Of a stretch of 64,000 bases of DNA, positions 8,736 through 17,429 are shown one piece after another. The stretch spans positions 60,912 to 124,911 of the forward strand of contig NZ_JADEXO010000004.1 in the NCBI RefSeq assembly GCF_015207105.1. The letters run 5' to 3'. The translations under genes were made by a program, and so were the position numbers. Numbering within the stretch: the first letter of the stretch is position 1; each line of letters opens with the position of its first letter. The DNA is from a cf. Phormidesmis sp. LEGE 11477. Its GTDB lineage: Bacteria > Cyanobacteriota > Cyanobacteriia > Phormidesmidales > Phormidesmidaceae. The notes below the pieces were generated by a model. That model was not told the origin of the DNA. It did no database searches and was given only the letters and a program-made list of their open reading frames with translations.

Positions 8736-8972
8736 ATGCCTCAAACCGCCGTCCCTACCAATATTGAAGCCCTCGACATTGAAGCCCTCAAAAAGCAGAT
8801 CCGCCGGCTCAACAGCAAAGCGGGCCAAATGAAGATGGAGCTGCACGACATCGCCGAAGGGCTACCTGTCAATCTCGAACAGCTTCCCGAAGCTGCTGCC
8901 CGCACCTACGACATCTACTGTCAGCTACGTGAGCTGAAACAACGTCTCAACACTTTGGAGGCCCACTCATGA
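8736..8972 (+). CDS. DUF683 (CCE_0567-type) small nif protein
   Basis: A 78-residue helical protein (IEALKKQIRRLNSKAGQMKM ELHDIAEGLP split over two helices) of the DUF683 family, which is confined to nif clusters. The Cyanothece member CCE_0567 is a small coiled-coil protein. The ATG at 8736 is chosen because the family begins near this point; the reading frame upstream is not conserved. The stop overlaps the nifW start by ATGA. Confidence 0.85.
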   Translation: MPQTAVPTNIEALDIEALKKQIRRLNSKAGQMKMELHDIAEGLPVNLEQLPEAAARTYDIYCQLRELKQRLNTLEAHS

Positions 8973-9289
8973 ATACTTTGCCGAAAACCGTATCTCAGTT
9001 CAATCGGCTGAAGGATGCGGAAGAGTATTTTGATTTCTTGGAATTATCATACGATTCCCAAACTCTGAATATCAATCGCTTACACATTTTGCGAAAATTC
9101 TCAGAACTAGCACAGGATATTGATAAGAATCAAAATGACGCCCAGACGTTAAGTGCCTATAGACAGGCGCTTCAAACTGCTTACGATCTGTTCCTTAGCT
9201 CTTCACCCGTAGAACAAAAGCTGTTCAAAGTGTTCAAAGAAAAGCATAACAACGTCGTAATGGTCTCAGATATCGAAGTGGAATCATGA
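8969..9289 (+). CDS. nifW: NifW, nitrogenase-stabilising protein
   Basis: A 106-residue NifW protein, with FNRLKDAEEYFDFLELSYD, INRLHILRKFSEL and the C-terminal VFKEKHNNVVMVSD. NifW binds the MoFe protein and helps its maturation or protects it from oxygen. Both ends overlap neighbours by ATGA (DUF683 upstream, hesA downstream), so the three genes are translationally coupled. Confidence 0.93.
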   Translation: MNTLPKTVSQFNRLKDAEEYFDFLELSYDSQTLNINRLHILRKFSELAQDIDKNQNDAQTLSAYRQALQTAYDLFLSSSPVEQKLFKVFKEKHNNVVMVSDIEVES

Positions 9290-10170
9290 ACACTCTCCTC
9301 ACGCCTACCGAGGTCGAACGTTACCGCCGTCAGATAATGCTACCGGGCTTAGGTAAGGCCGGCCAGCTTCAGCTAAAAAATACAACCGCACTGGTAACGG
9401 GGGTAGGCGGATTGGGGGGAACTGCCGCTCTGTACCTAGCAGTGGCAGGGGTTGGCAAGCTGATTCTAGTCAGAGGCGGCAATCTCCAGCGGGACGATCT
9501 AAACCGCCAGGTGCTGATGAGCGATGACTGGGTGGGTCATCCTCGGGTATTCAAGGCTCAAGAAACGCTCGCCCAGCTCAATCCCGATATTGAAATCGAA
9601 GCAGTCTGCGAGTACGTTAGCGATCGCAACATCGATACGCTGCTGCAGCCAGCCGATATCGCCCTCGACTGCGCCTTCGATTTCAAAGAAAGAGACTTAC
9701 TCAACGCGGCTTGTGTACGCCAAAACAAACCGATGATAGAGGCCGCCATGAACGGCATGGAAGCCTACTTGACCAGTATCGTCCCTGGAGAAACGCCCTG
9801 TCTCACCTGTTTGTTTCCTGAAAAACCTACCTGGGATCGCTGGGGATTTGGTGTCCTTGGCGCTGTCTCTGGCACGCTCGCCTGTCTCGCGGCGCTAGAG
9901 GCGATCAAGCTGATTACTGGACTGGGTGAACCGCTCTTAGGCCAGCTGCTGACGATGGATTTGGCCCGCGCTGAATTCGCCAAGCGTCGTCCCTACCACG
10001 ACCCTGACTGCGCCGTTTGTGGCGCTGTTAGTCGCGCATCTAGCCGCGCATCTAGCGGCTCAGCTAATCGCCACTTAGCCAGCCATGACGCAGCCCACAG
10101 CGATCCGCCTAGCCAGTCGCCTGCTCTAGGCGATCGCATTCCAGCTTCCACACCTGTTTCTCTTTTCTGA
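9286..10170 (+). CDS. hesA: HesA, E1/MoeB-like adenylating protein
   Basis: A 294-residue ThiF/MoeB/E1-type protein. The ATP-binding loop GVGGLGG is at 39-45 and the family motif DLNRQ at 71-75. Two Cys pairs, CLTC (172-175) and CAVC (242-245), should bind zinc. HesA is typical of cyanobacterial nif clusters and is needed for full nitrogenase activity, probably through sulfur or molybdenum delivery; its exact reaction is unsettled. The last 45 residues are a Ser/Ala-rich tail (SRASSRASSGS) not found in the core fold. Confidence 0.92.
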   Translation: MNTLLTPTEVERYRRQIMLPGLGKAGQLQLKNTTALVTGVGGLGGTAALYLAVAGVGKLILVRGGNLQRDDLNRQVLMSDDWVGHPRVFKAQETLAQLNPDIEIEAVCEYVSDRNIDTLLQPADIALDCAFDFKERDLLNAACVRQNKPMIEAAMNGMEAYLTSIVPGETPCLTCLFPEKPTWDRWGFGVLGAVSGTLACLAALEAIKLITGLGEPLLGQLLTMDLARAEFAKRRPYHDPDCAVCGAVSRASSRASSGSANRHLASHDAAHSDPPSQSPALGDRIPASTPVSLF

Positions 10171-10200
10171 ACTCTCCCTGCTAAATTCTTTCTTCGACCA

Positions 10201-10563
10201 ATGTCTTTACTTACCTTTGTCCTACTGGGTCTTACCGTTCTCTCTCTACGATTGGCACGAACGCAGCCAAACGAAGTTGGTCGCGTGCTGGCAGGTCTGG
10301 TGGGTGTGGCCTGCCTAATTGCAGGGCTAACAACGGCTTCTGTTTTAGTCAAGAGCCTCATTTTACTGAGCGTCATGCTATATCCAGTGATTGTTGAAAA
10401 GCACAAGCTGCTCATAGAGCGTGCCCTCTGTTCTCGGCAGTCTTGCTCACGGCAGTCTGATGGCTCTGACTATTCTACTTGCCCTCAGTACGCACCCAGA
10501 TATCCCCAGCCTTATTCTCGACAATACCCAAGAGGAACTTCTCATGACCGTTACCTTAACTGA
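10201..10563 (+). CDS. Small membrane protein between hesA and hesB
   Basis: A 120-residue protein with two or three hydrophobic segments (about residues 2-19 and 26-62), followed by a polar Ser/Tyr/Arg-rich tail. I do not recognise a family. Its end overlaps the likely hesB start by 20 bases. Its position inside the operon suggests a role with nitrogenase or iron-sulfur supply at the membrane, but nothing in the sequence proves that. Confidence 0.6.
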   Translation: MSLLTFVLLGLTVLSLRLARTQPNEVGRVLAGLVGVACLIAGLTTASVLVKSLILLSVMLYPVIVEKHKLLIERALCSRQSCSRQSDGSDYSTCPQYAPRYPQPYSRQYPRGTSHDRYLN

Positions 10564-10909
10564 ACTAGCCGAATTGAGGCTACGCACCTTTGTTCGTAGT
10601 ACTGCTGCATCAGCTTCTACTAGAGGGGTTCGATTTGCCGTTAAAGATGGTGGCTGCAACGGCTACGAATACGACATCAAAATCGCTAATGCGCCTAACC
10701 CTGAGGATGAAGTAACAGAAGTCGGCAGCCTAAAAGTGTTTGTTGATCCCAAAAGCTCGCCGCTACTAGACGGGGTGGTGGTGGACTACATCGATAGCTT
10801 ACTGGAAAGCGGCTTTAAGTTCACTAATCCTAATGCTACAGATACCTGTGGCTGCGGCAAGTCTTTCCAAGCCGGAGACTGTGGCCCAGCAGGCGTGCCT
10901 TGCACTTAA
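10544..10909 (+). CDS. hesB: HesB, A-type Fe-S carrier
   Basis: A 121-residue IscA/HesB-family protein. The conserved cysteines are in GGCNGYEY and in the C-terminal CGCGKSF, the motif that holds Fe or an Fe-S cluster. It probably delivers clusters to nitrogenase or FdxH. The ATG at 10544 is chosen because it follows GAGG and matches the family N-terminus (TLTELAELRLRTFV). The longer frame upstream only overlaps the membrane-protein gene. Confidence 0.9.
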   Translation: MTVTLTELAELRLRTFVRSTAASASTRGVRFAVKDGGCNGYEYDIKIANAPNPEDEVTEVGSLKVFVDPKSSPLLDGVVVDYIDSLLESGFKFTNPNATDTCGCGKSFQAGDCGPAGVPCT

Positions 10910-10993
10910 AGCCGCTGCGTTTAAGAAAAATCATTCAAGCGGGAGCTATCGATTGAATACCGTAACCTTTGGAATCTATTGGGAGAGTTAATT

Positions 10994-11293
10994 ATGGCAA
11001 CGTATCAAGTTCATTTAATCAATAAGAAGCGGAAGATCGATGTCACCATTCCCGTAGACGACGACGTCTATATCCTTGATGCCGCAGAAGAGAACGATAT
11101 CGATTTGCCCTACACCTGCAAGGCCGGAGCCTGTTCTAGCTGCGTTGGCAAAATTGTTGAAGGCGAAGTCGATCAAGAAGATCAGTCTTTTCTAGAAGAC
11201 GAACAAATTGAAAAGGGATTTGCCCTACTGTGTACCAGCTATCCCCGCTCAGATCTAACGATTAAAACTCATATGGAAGCCTACTTAATCTAG
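10994..11293 (+). CDS. fdxH: FdxH, [2Fe-2S] ferredoxin of nitrogenase type
   Basis: A 99-residue plant-type ferredoxin. Cluster ligands are Cys42, Cys47, Cys50 and Cys80 (CKAGACSSC and LLCTSYP). Length and position after hesAB match cyanobacterial FdxH, which donates electrons to the nitrogenase reductase NifH. ATG at 10994 is preceded by GGGAGAG, so the upstream TTG is not used. Confidence 0.94.
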   Translation: MATYQVHLINKKRKIDVTIPVDDDVYILDAAEENDIDLPYTCKAGACSSCVGKIVEGEVDQEDQSFLEDEQIEKGFALLCTSYPRSDLTIKTHMEAYLI

Positions 11294-11400
11294 ACCAGGT
11301 TGTTCAGTTTTTCCAGGTCTGTTTCGCAGCGTTTATATTGCGGATTCTATTCCACAGAGTCCATTTCGCAGAGTCCATTTCGCTAGGTGAAAGACTATCT

Positions 11401-11652
11401 ATGTTGACAAGTTCTATCATTGCTGCGACTTCTTTGAATATGTTACACGCAGGCGATCGCGGCGTGATTGCAAGAATACAAGATAGCGATCCGACCGTAG
11501 CCGATCAAATCAGACGGCTGGGATTATCACCTGGTATCTCTATTACCTTAGAACAACGCTTTCCCAGGCTGATTGTTCAAACTCGGGTGAGCTCGGTGGT
11601 GTTGACCCAAGCCATGATGCAGGCAATCTATGTACGGACTCGCACCTGCTAA
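11401..11652 (+). CDS. feoA: FeoA-domain protein
   Basis: An 83-residue SH3-like FeoA protein (LHAGDRGVIARIQDSDPTVADQIRRLGLSPG in consecutive segments). FeoA assists ferrous iron uptake by FeoB. Its place in the nif cluster fits the iron demand of nitrogenase; no feoB is present in the window. Start could be ATG 11401 or an in-frame TTG at 11338. The family core begins near residue 15, so the shorter form suffices. Confidence 0.82.
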   Translation: MLTSSIIAATSLNMLHAGDRGVIARIQDSDPTVADQIRRLGLSPGISITLEQRFPRLIVQTRVSSVVLTQAMMQAIYVRTRTC

Positions 11653-11695
11653 ACGGCTGAACGGCTTGAGCAGTTTCATATCAAGTCATGCCGAA

Positions 11696-11763
11696 AGTTT
11701 GCAGTTAGAAGCTTGTAGTTAGAAGCTTGCAGTTAAAAGTTTGTAGTTAGCAGTTTGTAATGA
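11696..11763 (+). repeat. Tandem 14-bp repeats (about 4.8 units)
   Basis: Units start at 11696, 11710, 11724, 11738 and 11752. The consensus is AGYTTGYAGTTAGA, with one or two changes per unit. They lie in the feoA-flavodoxin spacer and end just before the flavodoxin ribosome binding site. Confidence 0.9.
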
Positions 11764-11778
11764 TAGGAGTCATCAAAA

Positions 11779-12309
11779 ATGGCAAGCATTGGAATTTTTT
11801 ATGGCAGCACCTCCGGTGTTACTGAAGAGATCGCAGAAAAAATTCAGGCTGAAATCGGCGAAGACCTCTGTGATTTGTACAGTATGGAAGAAGACTTTGA
11901 CGATGCTGAAGATCTGTTGAAATACGACTATCTGTTGCTCGGCTGCTCTACCTGGGGCGCTGGCGAAGTTCAAAATGACTGGCGAGAGCCGCTCTTTGAT
12001 ATGGAGATCGACAAACCAGATTTCTCTGGGAAGACAATCGCGCTGTTTGGAGCAGGCGATTGTGATGGTCACGGCAAGCACTTTGTGGGCGCATTAGGTA
12101 CGCTCTACGACGAGTTCAAAGCTTTGGGTGCCAAGCTAGTCGGTGCAGTTTCGACCGAAGGCTATTGCTTTGAACATTCAAGCTCGATTCGAGAGGGTAA
12201 GTTTGTTGGACTGCCGCTCGATGAAGTCAATGAAAGCGATAAAACAGACCAGCGGATTGCCGACTGGCTCACCCTATTGAAGCAGGACTTTCCAGCCCTA
12301 GCGGCTTGA
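11779..12309 (+). CDS. fldA: Flavodoxin (nitrogenase or general electron carrier)
   Basis: A 176-residue long-chain flavodoxin with the FMN phosphate loop GIFYGSTSGVTEEIA at about 4-18. The FMN-binding loops are around CSTWGAGEVQNDW and FGAGDCDGHGKHF. It carries low-potential electrons in place of ferredoxin under iron limitation. Placement next to fdxH and feoA suggests service to nitrogenase (NifF-like use), but sequence alone does not separate the two roles. Confidence 0.92.
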   Translation: MASIGIFYGSTSGVTEEIAEKIQAEIGEDLCDLYSMEEDFDDAEDLLKYDYLLLGCSTWGAGEVQNDWREPLFDMEIDKPDFSGKTIALFGAGDCDGHGKHFVGALGTLYDEFKALGAKLVGAVSTEGYCFEHSSSIREGKFVGLPLDEVNESDKTDQRIADWLTLLKQDFPALAA

Positions 12310-12320
12310 AGGAGGCGAGT

Positions 12321-13025
12321 ATGAATCTCATAAGCGACTTGAGTGATGATGCCAAAGTTTCAACAGGCAGGCGTCATCATCCATGGACTGACTACTATCA
12401 AGCGGTGGCGGATCGCCCTCCTCGATCAACGCTGATAGCAGCGCTTGACGCCTTCGCTGCGGCCCTACCGTCAGCTGAAGTTGAGTCTTCTGTAGCCGGG
12501 TCTAAAGTTACAGCAGCTTCTGGGTTCGCGGTAGACCTGGGCTGCGGCAATGGCCGCGATACGGTGGAGCTGCTCCGGCGAGGCTGGCTAGTGTTGGGTA
12601 TCGATGGAGAGCCAGAAGCGATTACCCGGCTGCACCAGCGCACAGATCTTGACCATACCCGTCTCACCACACAGGTACAGCGATTCGAAACGCTAAACTT
12701 GCCCACCAATATCGATTTGATCAATGCTAGCTTTTGTCTGCCCTTTTGCCCCCTAGGAGACTTTCCGACCCTGTGGCACAAGCTAACGATGGCGCTGCGA
12801 CCGGGCGGGCGATTCTGCGGACATTTGTTTGGCGATCGCGACTCGTGGATAGCCTATCCCAACCGCAGCCACCACACGCGATCGCAAGTCGAACAGCTGC
12901 TGACCCCTTTTGATATAGAGCTGCTGGATGAAGAAGAGCATCCCGGTAAAACCGCGCTCGGAGAAGAAAAACACTGGCATATTTACAACATTGTTGCTCG
13001 GCGGCGGCCTTTATCTAGGGTATAA
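12321..13025 (+). CDS. Class I SAM-dependent methyltransferase
   Basis: A 234-residue Rossmann methyltransferase with the SAM motif DLGCGNGRDTVELLRRGW and the acidic residue in LGIDGEPEA. Its substrate cannot be read from the sequence; TehB-like and TPMT-like detoxification enzymes share this build. The ATG at 12321 is preceded by GAAGGAGG, which lies at the flavodoxin stop, so the two genes are probably one transcript. Confidence 0.8.
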   Translation: MNLISDLSDDAKVSTGRRHHPWTDYYQAVADRPPRSTLIAALDAFAAALPSAEVESSVAGSKVTAASGFAVDLGCGNGRDTVELLRRGWLVLGIDGEPEAITRLHQRTDLDHTRLTTQVQRFETLNLPTNIDLINASFCLPFCPLGDFPTLWHKLTMALRPGGRFCGHLFGDRDSWIAYPNRSHHTRSQVEQLLTPFDIELLDEEEHPGKTALGEEKHWHIYNIVARRRPLSRV

Positions 13026-13119
13026 GCTCACGTTACCAGTCCGCCACTCTCATTACATCTGCTCATCACATCCGCCTGCTGTCGCTAAACTGAAGCTTGA
13101 AGATAATTAGGAGAACGTA

Positions 13120-14124
13120 ATGCAAGTTGCGAAAGACATCACCCAGCTGATCGGTCGTACGCCGCTGGTACAGCTTAATCGAATTCCTCAAGCAGAGGGC
13201 TGCGTTGCTCAAATCTTGGTCAAGCTAGAGGGGATGAATCCTGCGGCTTCGGTCAAAGATCGAATTGGGGCCAATATGGTTCAAGCGGCTGAAGCCGCTG
13301 GCGCGATTGTTCCTGGTAAAACAGTCCTAGTAGAACCTACTTCTGGAAATACAGGCATTGCGCTGGCGATGGTAGCAGCGGCAAAGGGCTATCGACTAAT
13401 CTTGACGATGCCTGAAACCATGAGCACGGAGCGACGCGCTATGCTAAAAGCCTACGGCGCAGAGCTAGTGCTGACGCCGGGAAATCAAGGAATGGGCGGT
13501 GCGATCGCAGCCGCTGAAGAAATCGCGGCCAAGTTGCCCGATGCCTTTGTTCCTCAACAGTTCAAAAACCCAGCAAATCCTCAAATTCATCAAGAAACAA
13601 CCGCAGAAGAGATTTGGGCTGACACCGACGGTCAAGTCGATATCGTGGTAGCAGGCGTGGGCACAGGTGGAACGATTACCGGCATAGCCGAGCGGCTAAA
13701 GGCCCTGAAAGAGACTTTTCGGGCGATCGCAGTAGAACCTGAGAGCAGTCCTGTTCTCTCGGGCGGCAGTGCAGGTCCACACAAAATCCAGGGGATCGGG
13801 GCTGGCTTTGTTCCAGATATTCTGCGCGTTGATCTAATCGATGAAGTCGTCACTGTTACTGACGAAGCGGCCATTGCTTTTGGCCGTCGGCTTGCTAGAG
13901 AAGAAGGTCTGCTTTCTGGGATTTCTACCGGAGCTGCCCTGGCTGCTGCCATCGAAGTGGGTAAGCGGGCTGAAAACGCTGACAAGCTGATTGTGATGGT
14001 ACAGCCTAGCTTTGGAGAGCGCTACCTCAGCACTGTCTTGTTCAAGGATTTAGAACCCGCTGCTCCTTCCTTGATACCCGATAGCTTACCGCTCGAATAT
14101 CTAGCGACTAATTCTGCTGTTTAG
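13120..14124 (+). CDS. cysK: Cysteine synthase A (O-acetylserine sulfhydrylase)
   Basis: A 334-residue PLP enzyme making L-cysteine from O-acetylserine and sulfide. The PLP lysine lies in [12 protein letters not shown], the substrate loop is [11 protein letters not shown] and the phosphate loop is [21 protein letters not shown] precedes the ATG. Together with nifP (serine acetyltransferase) at 52713-53453 it completes a cysteine route that could feed Fe-S cluster building for nitrogenase. Confidence 0.95.
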   Translation: MQVAKDITQLIGRTPLVQLNRIPQAEGCVAQILVKLEGMNPAASVKDRIGANMVQAAEAAGAIVPGKTVLVEPTSGNTGIALAMVAAAKGYRLILTMPETMSTERRAMLKAYGAELVLTPGNQGMGGAIAAAEEIAAKLPDAFVPQQFKNPANPQIHQETTAEEIWADTDGQVDIVVAGVGTGGTITGIAERLKALKETFRAIAVEPESSPVLSGGSAGPHKIQGIGAGFVPDILRVDLIDEVVTVTDEAAIAFGRRLAREEGLLSGISTGAALAAAIEVGKRAENADKLIVMVQPSFGERYLSTVLFKDLEPAAPSLIPDSLPLEYLATNSAV

Positions 14125-14140
14125 CTTGTTGTTTAGCTTA

Positions 14141-14197
14141 GGATCGAGGATCAAACAAGAAGCAATAGCTTAGACGAATTGTTTAATTCCTCGATCC
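14141..14197 (+). terminator. Inverted repeat downstream of cysK
   Basis: GGATCGAGGA (14141-14150) is perfectly complementary to TCCTCGATCC (14188-14197), with a 37-nt loop. Short GTTTAGCTT repeats surround it. There is no T tract, so it may be a weak 3' stem rather than a terminator. Confidence 0.4.
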
Positions 14198-14250
14198 CTA
14201 GTGGTTTAGCTCAATTGTTTAGCTTGGAGCATATTCCTCCTAGAACTCCT

Positions 14251-14580
14251 ATGACAGACTCATCGAATACTTCCGAAAAAGACTCGCTTCAATTTCGCCA
14301 TTTGAGATTAATCGATCGGCTGCTGCAGTGCCCTAACGGAAAAGAACCTGAGATCCTTAATAGCGAAACTGACCTGCTCAATGGAGAGTTTGTCCAAGCA
14401 CTGATGAGAGCCGCTAGCTATTTTGCCCATCACGATAATCCTGATTCGGCTAAGTTTCTCGTGTTTATTGCCCGCGAGCTGAGTCACCAGCTGGGGCTTT
14501 ATCCAACAGATCAAGCCTCGGCTCAAGCCTCAACTTCAAGTCCAGCCGCAGACTCACCAGAAATTCCCGCAAAGCTATGA
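14251..14580 (+). CDS. Small protein resembling the N-terminal segment of cyanobacterial CHAT/TPR proteins
   Basis: A 109-residue protein. The stretch LIDRLLQCPNGKEPEILN followed by LLNGEFVQALMRAASYFAHHDNPDSAKFLV resembles a short helical domain that precedes TPR and CHAT domains in large cyanobacterial proteins. Here it stands alone. The ATG at 14251 is chosen as the likely start. The stop overlaps the modA start by ATGA, so it is coupled to molybdate uptake. Function is unknown. Confidence 0.6.
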   Translation: MTDSSNTSEKDSLQFRHLRLIDRLLQCPNGKEPEILNSETDLLNGEFVQALMRAASYFAHHDNPDSAKFLVFIARELSHQLGLYPTDQASAQASTSSPAADSPEIPAKL

Positions 14581-15404
14581 AGCGTCGCCAATTTATTCCA
14601 CCTTTTTTAGTCGGATTGATCGCCTCCTTCATGTTGAGTGCCTGTACGGGGGTGCCCTTGGCCACTACCCAAAATATTTCGTCAACCGCTCCCTCACCTG
14701 CTACCACGCTTACGGTTTCAGCAGCGGCTAGCCTACAAGATGCTCTAGACGCGATCGCACCGCAGTTTAGCCAGGCATATCCCAATATCACCATCGAATA
14801 CAACTTTGGATCGTCTGGCGCACTTCAACAGCAAATTGAACAAGGTGCGCCCGCTGATATCTTTTTCTCTGCGGCTACCGAGAAAATGGATAAGTTAGCC
14901 GCCAAGCGTTTGATTAACCCAGCCTCCCGCCGAGATGTACTGGCCAACAGCCTGGTGCTGATTGCACCTGTTGACTCTCAGCTAGCTATCACCGAGCTGT
15001 CTCAGCTAGAGAGTGCCAAAATCAATCCTTTGATTGATCGCCTAGCGGTAGGAGAATTTCGCAGCGTACCGGCTGGCCAGTATGCACAGCAGGCGCTGAA
15101 AAGTTTTCAGATGTTAGAACCGCTACAATCTAAGTTTGTCTTTGGCAATACCGTACGCAATGTGCTTGGCGCTGTCGAAAGCGGTAACGCCGAGCTAGGA
15201 ATTGTCTATGCTACCGATGCGGCGCTTTCTGAGAAAGTGAAAGTGCTCAGCACGGTGCCACCACAGAGTCACTCACCAATTGTCTATCCGATTGCAGCGG
15301 TAGAAGGCATTGCCGAGCCTGACGTCGCTCAAACCTTTATTGACTTTCTTCTCAGTGAGCAGATCCAGTCAACGTTTGTAGAATTTGGCTTCGATAGGCT
15401 GTAA
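14577..15404 (+). CDS. modA: ModA, periplasmic molybdate-binding lipoprotein
   Basis: A 275-residue solute-binding protein with a signal peptide ending in the lipobox LSAC (lipid anchor Cys23). The ModA core starts TLTVSAAASLQDALDAIAPQF and continues with FGSSGALQQQIEQGAPADIFFSA. It binds molybdate outside the membrane for ModBC. It overlaps the preceding small gene by ATGA and ends 9 bases before modBC. Molybdate supply is needed for FeMo-co. Confidence 0.95.
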   Translation: MKRRQFIPPFLVGLIASFMLSACTGVPLATTQNISSTAPSPATTLTVSAAASLQDALDAIAPQFSQAYPNITIEYNFGSSGALQQQIEQGAPADIFFSAATEKMDKLAAKRLINPASRRDVLANSLVLIAPVDSQLAITELSQLESAKINPLIDRLAVGEFRSVPAGQYAQQALKSFQMLEPLQSKFVFGNTVRNVLGAVESGNAELGIVYATDAALSEKVKVLSTVPPQSHSPIVYPIAAVEGIAEPDVAQTFIDFLLSEQIQSTFVEFGFDRL

Positions 15405-15413
15405 CCCTCAAAG

Positions 15414-17402
15414 ATGATTGATTTCTCTCCGCTGTGGATATCCTTGCGAATTGCGGCGATCGCCACCTTGATCACCGGAACATTAGGCATCGTGGTAGCT
15501 CACTTCATGCAGCGATATCGGGGAAGATGGCGCTCGCTCTTAGAAGGTCTTTTTCTCGCACCTATGGTGCTGCCGCCGACGGTCTTGGGCTTTCTGCTGC
15601 TGCTGCTATTGGGGAGAAACGGGCCGCTTGGCGCACTGTTGTCTTACACCGGTATCAATGTTGTTTTTACCTGGTACGCAGCGGTGCTTACTGCCACGGT
15701 GGTCGCCTTCCCTTTGATGTACAAAACTACGCTGAGCGCCTTCGAGCAGATCGATAGTCGCTTGCAGCAAGCCGCCGGCACCCTTGGCGCTTCAGAACAG
15801 ACCGTTTTTTTTCGGATTACGCTGCCGCTCTCTCTTCCCGGACTGCTCGCGGGTATCACCCTAGCCTTTGCCCGCGCATTAGGAGAATTTGGCGCTACGC
15901 TCATGCTAGCTGGCAACATTCCGGGCCGCACCCAAACGCTGCCGATGGCGATTTACTTTGCGGTAGAGAGTGGGGACTTTCGTGAAGCAGCCTTTTGGTC
16001 AGCGCTGGTTTTAGGCATATCGCTAGGCGGAATTTTGGTGGTCAATAGCTCGGCCAAGCGTCGGCTACAGCCGTATGGTTCATTGAGAAAACTATGCGAG
16101 CAATTATTCAGCCAGCGCTTTAGCCAACGATTCAACAGACTGTCGCCCAGAGTACCGTTCGGAGGGCTACCCAGACTTTCGCGTCGACTCAAGCAAGCAC
16201 CTAATCAGCAAGCACCTAGTCGCAAAGAACAAGCCACCTCTTTACCGCTGACATCGACGCCGTTGGCTACCGCACCACCACTCATCCGGCCACACTTCCA
16301 GCCTTACTTAGAAGTCAACATCTGCAAGCGTTTATCTAACTATGAGTTAGCTGTCAATTTCGTGGCTGACGATCAAAAGCCGCTGGGGTTCTTGGGTGCA
16401 TCTGGCGCGGGGAAGAGCCTAATTCTGCGGTGCATTGCAGGAATTGAGACACCGGATTCGGGTCGAATTGTGCTGAATGGCCGGGTGCTGTTCGATTCAG
16501 AAAAAGAGATCAATCTGCCCAGCTGCGATCGCAAAGTTGGCATTCTCTTTCAAAACTACGCGCTCTTTCCTCATCTCACCATCGCTCAAAATGTTGCTTT
16601 TGGCCTACCGCAACAGCTATCTCCAGCGCAAGTCAGAGCTGCCGTTAGCCAACAGCTCGCCGCCGTTCAGCTAGAACCTTTGGCCCAGCGCTACCCTTAC
16701 GAACTTTCCGGTGGACAGCAACAGCGCGTCGCTCTAGCCAGAGCCCTAGCCAGCGAGCCCGAAGCGCTACTGCTAGACGAACCCTTCTCTGCCCTAGATA
16801 CCCACCTGCGTAGCCAAATCGAACAGCAGCTCAGCCTCCGTCTACAGCGCTACCACGGCATCACCTTGCTAGTGACTCACAATCTAGAAGAAGCCTATCG
16901 GATTTGCCACCAGCTATTAATCCTCAACCAGGGCAGCATTATCGCTCACAATCCCAAACACGACATTTTTGAACAGCCTCGAACGGTTCGAGTCGCCCAG
17001 CTCACTGGCTGTAAAAACTTCTCTGCCGCCGTTGCTATAGACGAGAAAACCATCGAAGCTCAGCGCTGGCAGTGCCGTCTTGAGACCGTTGAACCCGTGG
17101 CCGCGAATCTGACCCAAGTCGGCATCCGCGCCCATCAAATCACGTTCTTAAGACCAGAGCCGGCGTCTTTGCCCAACGCCTTACCCAACACCTTTGACTG
17201 CTGGCTAGCCGCCACCAGCGAAACTCCTCACCGAATGACGCTCTACCTCAAGCTGCACCGTCCTGCGAATGGAGAGCAAGACTACCATTTGCAAGCAGAA
17301 GTCTTCAAAGAAAAGTGGCGCTGGCTAAAAGATCAGCCGTTGCCTTGGCGAGTCCGCTTAGACCCGCTGCGGCTACTTTTGTTGACTGATGAAGGTAGGT
17401 GA
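15414..17402 (+). CDS. modBC: ModBC, fused molybdate permease and ATPase
   Basis: A 662-residue fusion. ModB (about 1-215) is a multi-pass permease with the EAA-type loop at about 111-138. A Ser/Pro/Arg-rich linker (about 220-295) joins it to ModC. In ModC, Walker A is GASGAGKS (328-335), the ABC signature LSGGQQQ (431-437) and Walker B ALLLDEP (451-457); the last 120 residues are a molybdate-sensing TOBE-like region. ModB-ModC fusions are known in diazotrophic cyanobacteria. It forms an operon with modA. Confidence 0.94.
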   Translation: MIDFSPLWISLRIAAIATLITGTLGIVVAHFMQRYRGRWRSLLEGLFLAPMVLPPTVLGFLLLLLLGRNGPLGALLSYTGINVVFTWYAAVLTATVVAFPLMYKTTLSAFEQIDSRLQQAAGTLGASEQTVFFRITLPLSLPGLLAGITLAFARALGEFGATLMLAGNIPGRTQTLPMAIYFAVESGDFREAAFWSALVLGISLGGILVVNSSAKRRLQPYGSLRKLCEQLFSQRFSQRFNRLSPRVPFGGLPRLSRRLKQAPNQQAPSRKEQATSLPLTSTPLATAPPLIRPHFQPYLEVNICKRLSNYELAVNFVADDQKPLGFLGASGAGKSLILRCIAGIETPDSGRIVLNGRVLFDSEKEINLPSCDRKVGILFQNYALFPHLTIAQNVAFGLPQQLSPAQVRAAVSQQLAAVQLEPLAQRYPYELSGGQQQRVALARALASEPEALLLDEPFSALDTHLRSQIEQQLSLRLQRYHGITLLVTHNLEEAYRICHQLLILNQGSIIAHNPKHDIFEQPRTVRVAQLTGCKNFSAAVAIDEKTIEAQRWQCRLETVEPVAANLTQVGIRAHQITFLRPEPASLPNALPNTFDCWLAATSETPHRMTLYLKLHRPANGEQDYHLQAEVFKEKWRWLKDQPLPWRVRLDPLRLLLLTDEGR

Positions 17403-17429
17403 GGGTATATATCTGCTTGTCTATGGTAT

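Noticed and set aside
9993..10415. Minus-strand 140-codon frame over the hesA end
   Set aside because: Overlaps the hesA tail and the membrane-protein gene; Arg/Thr/Pro-rich shadow without recognisable features.
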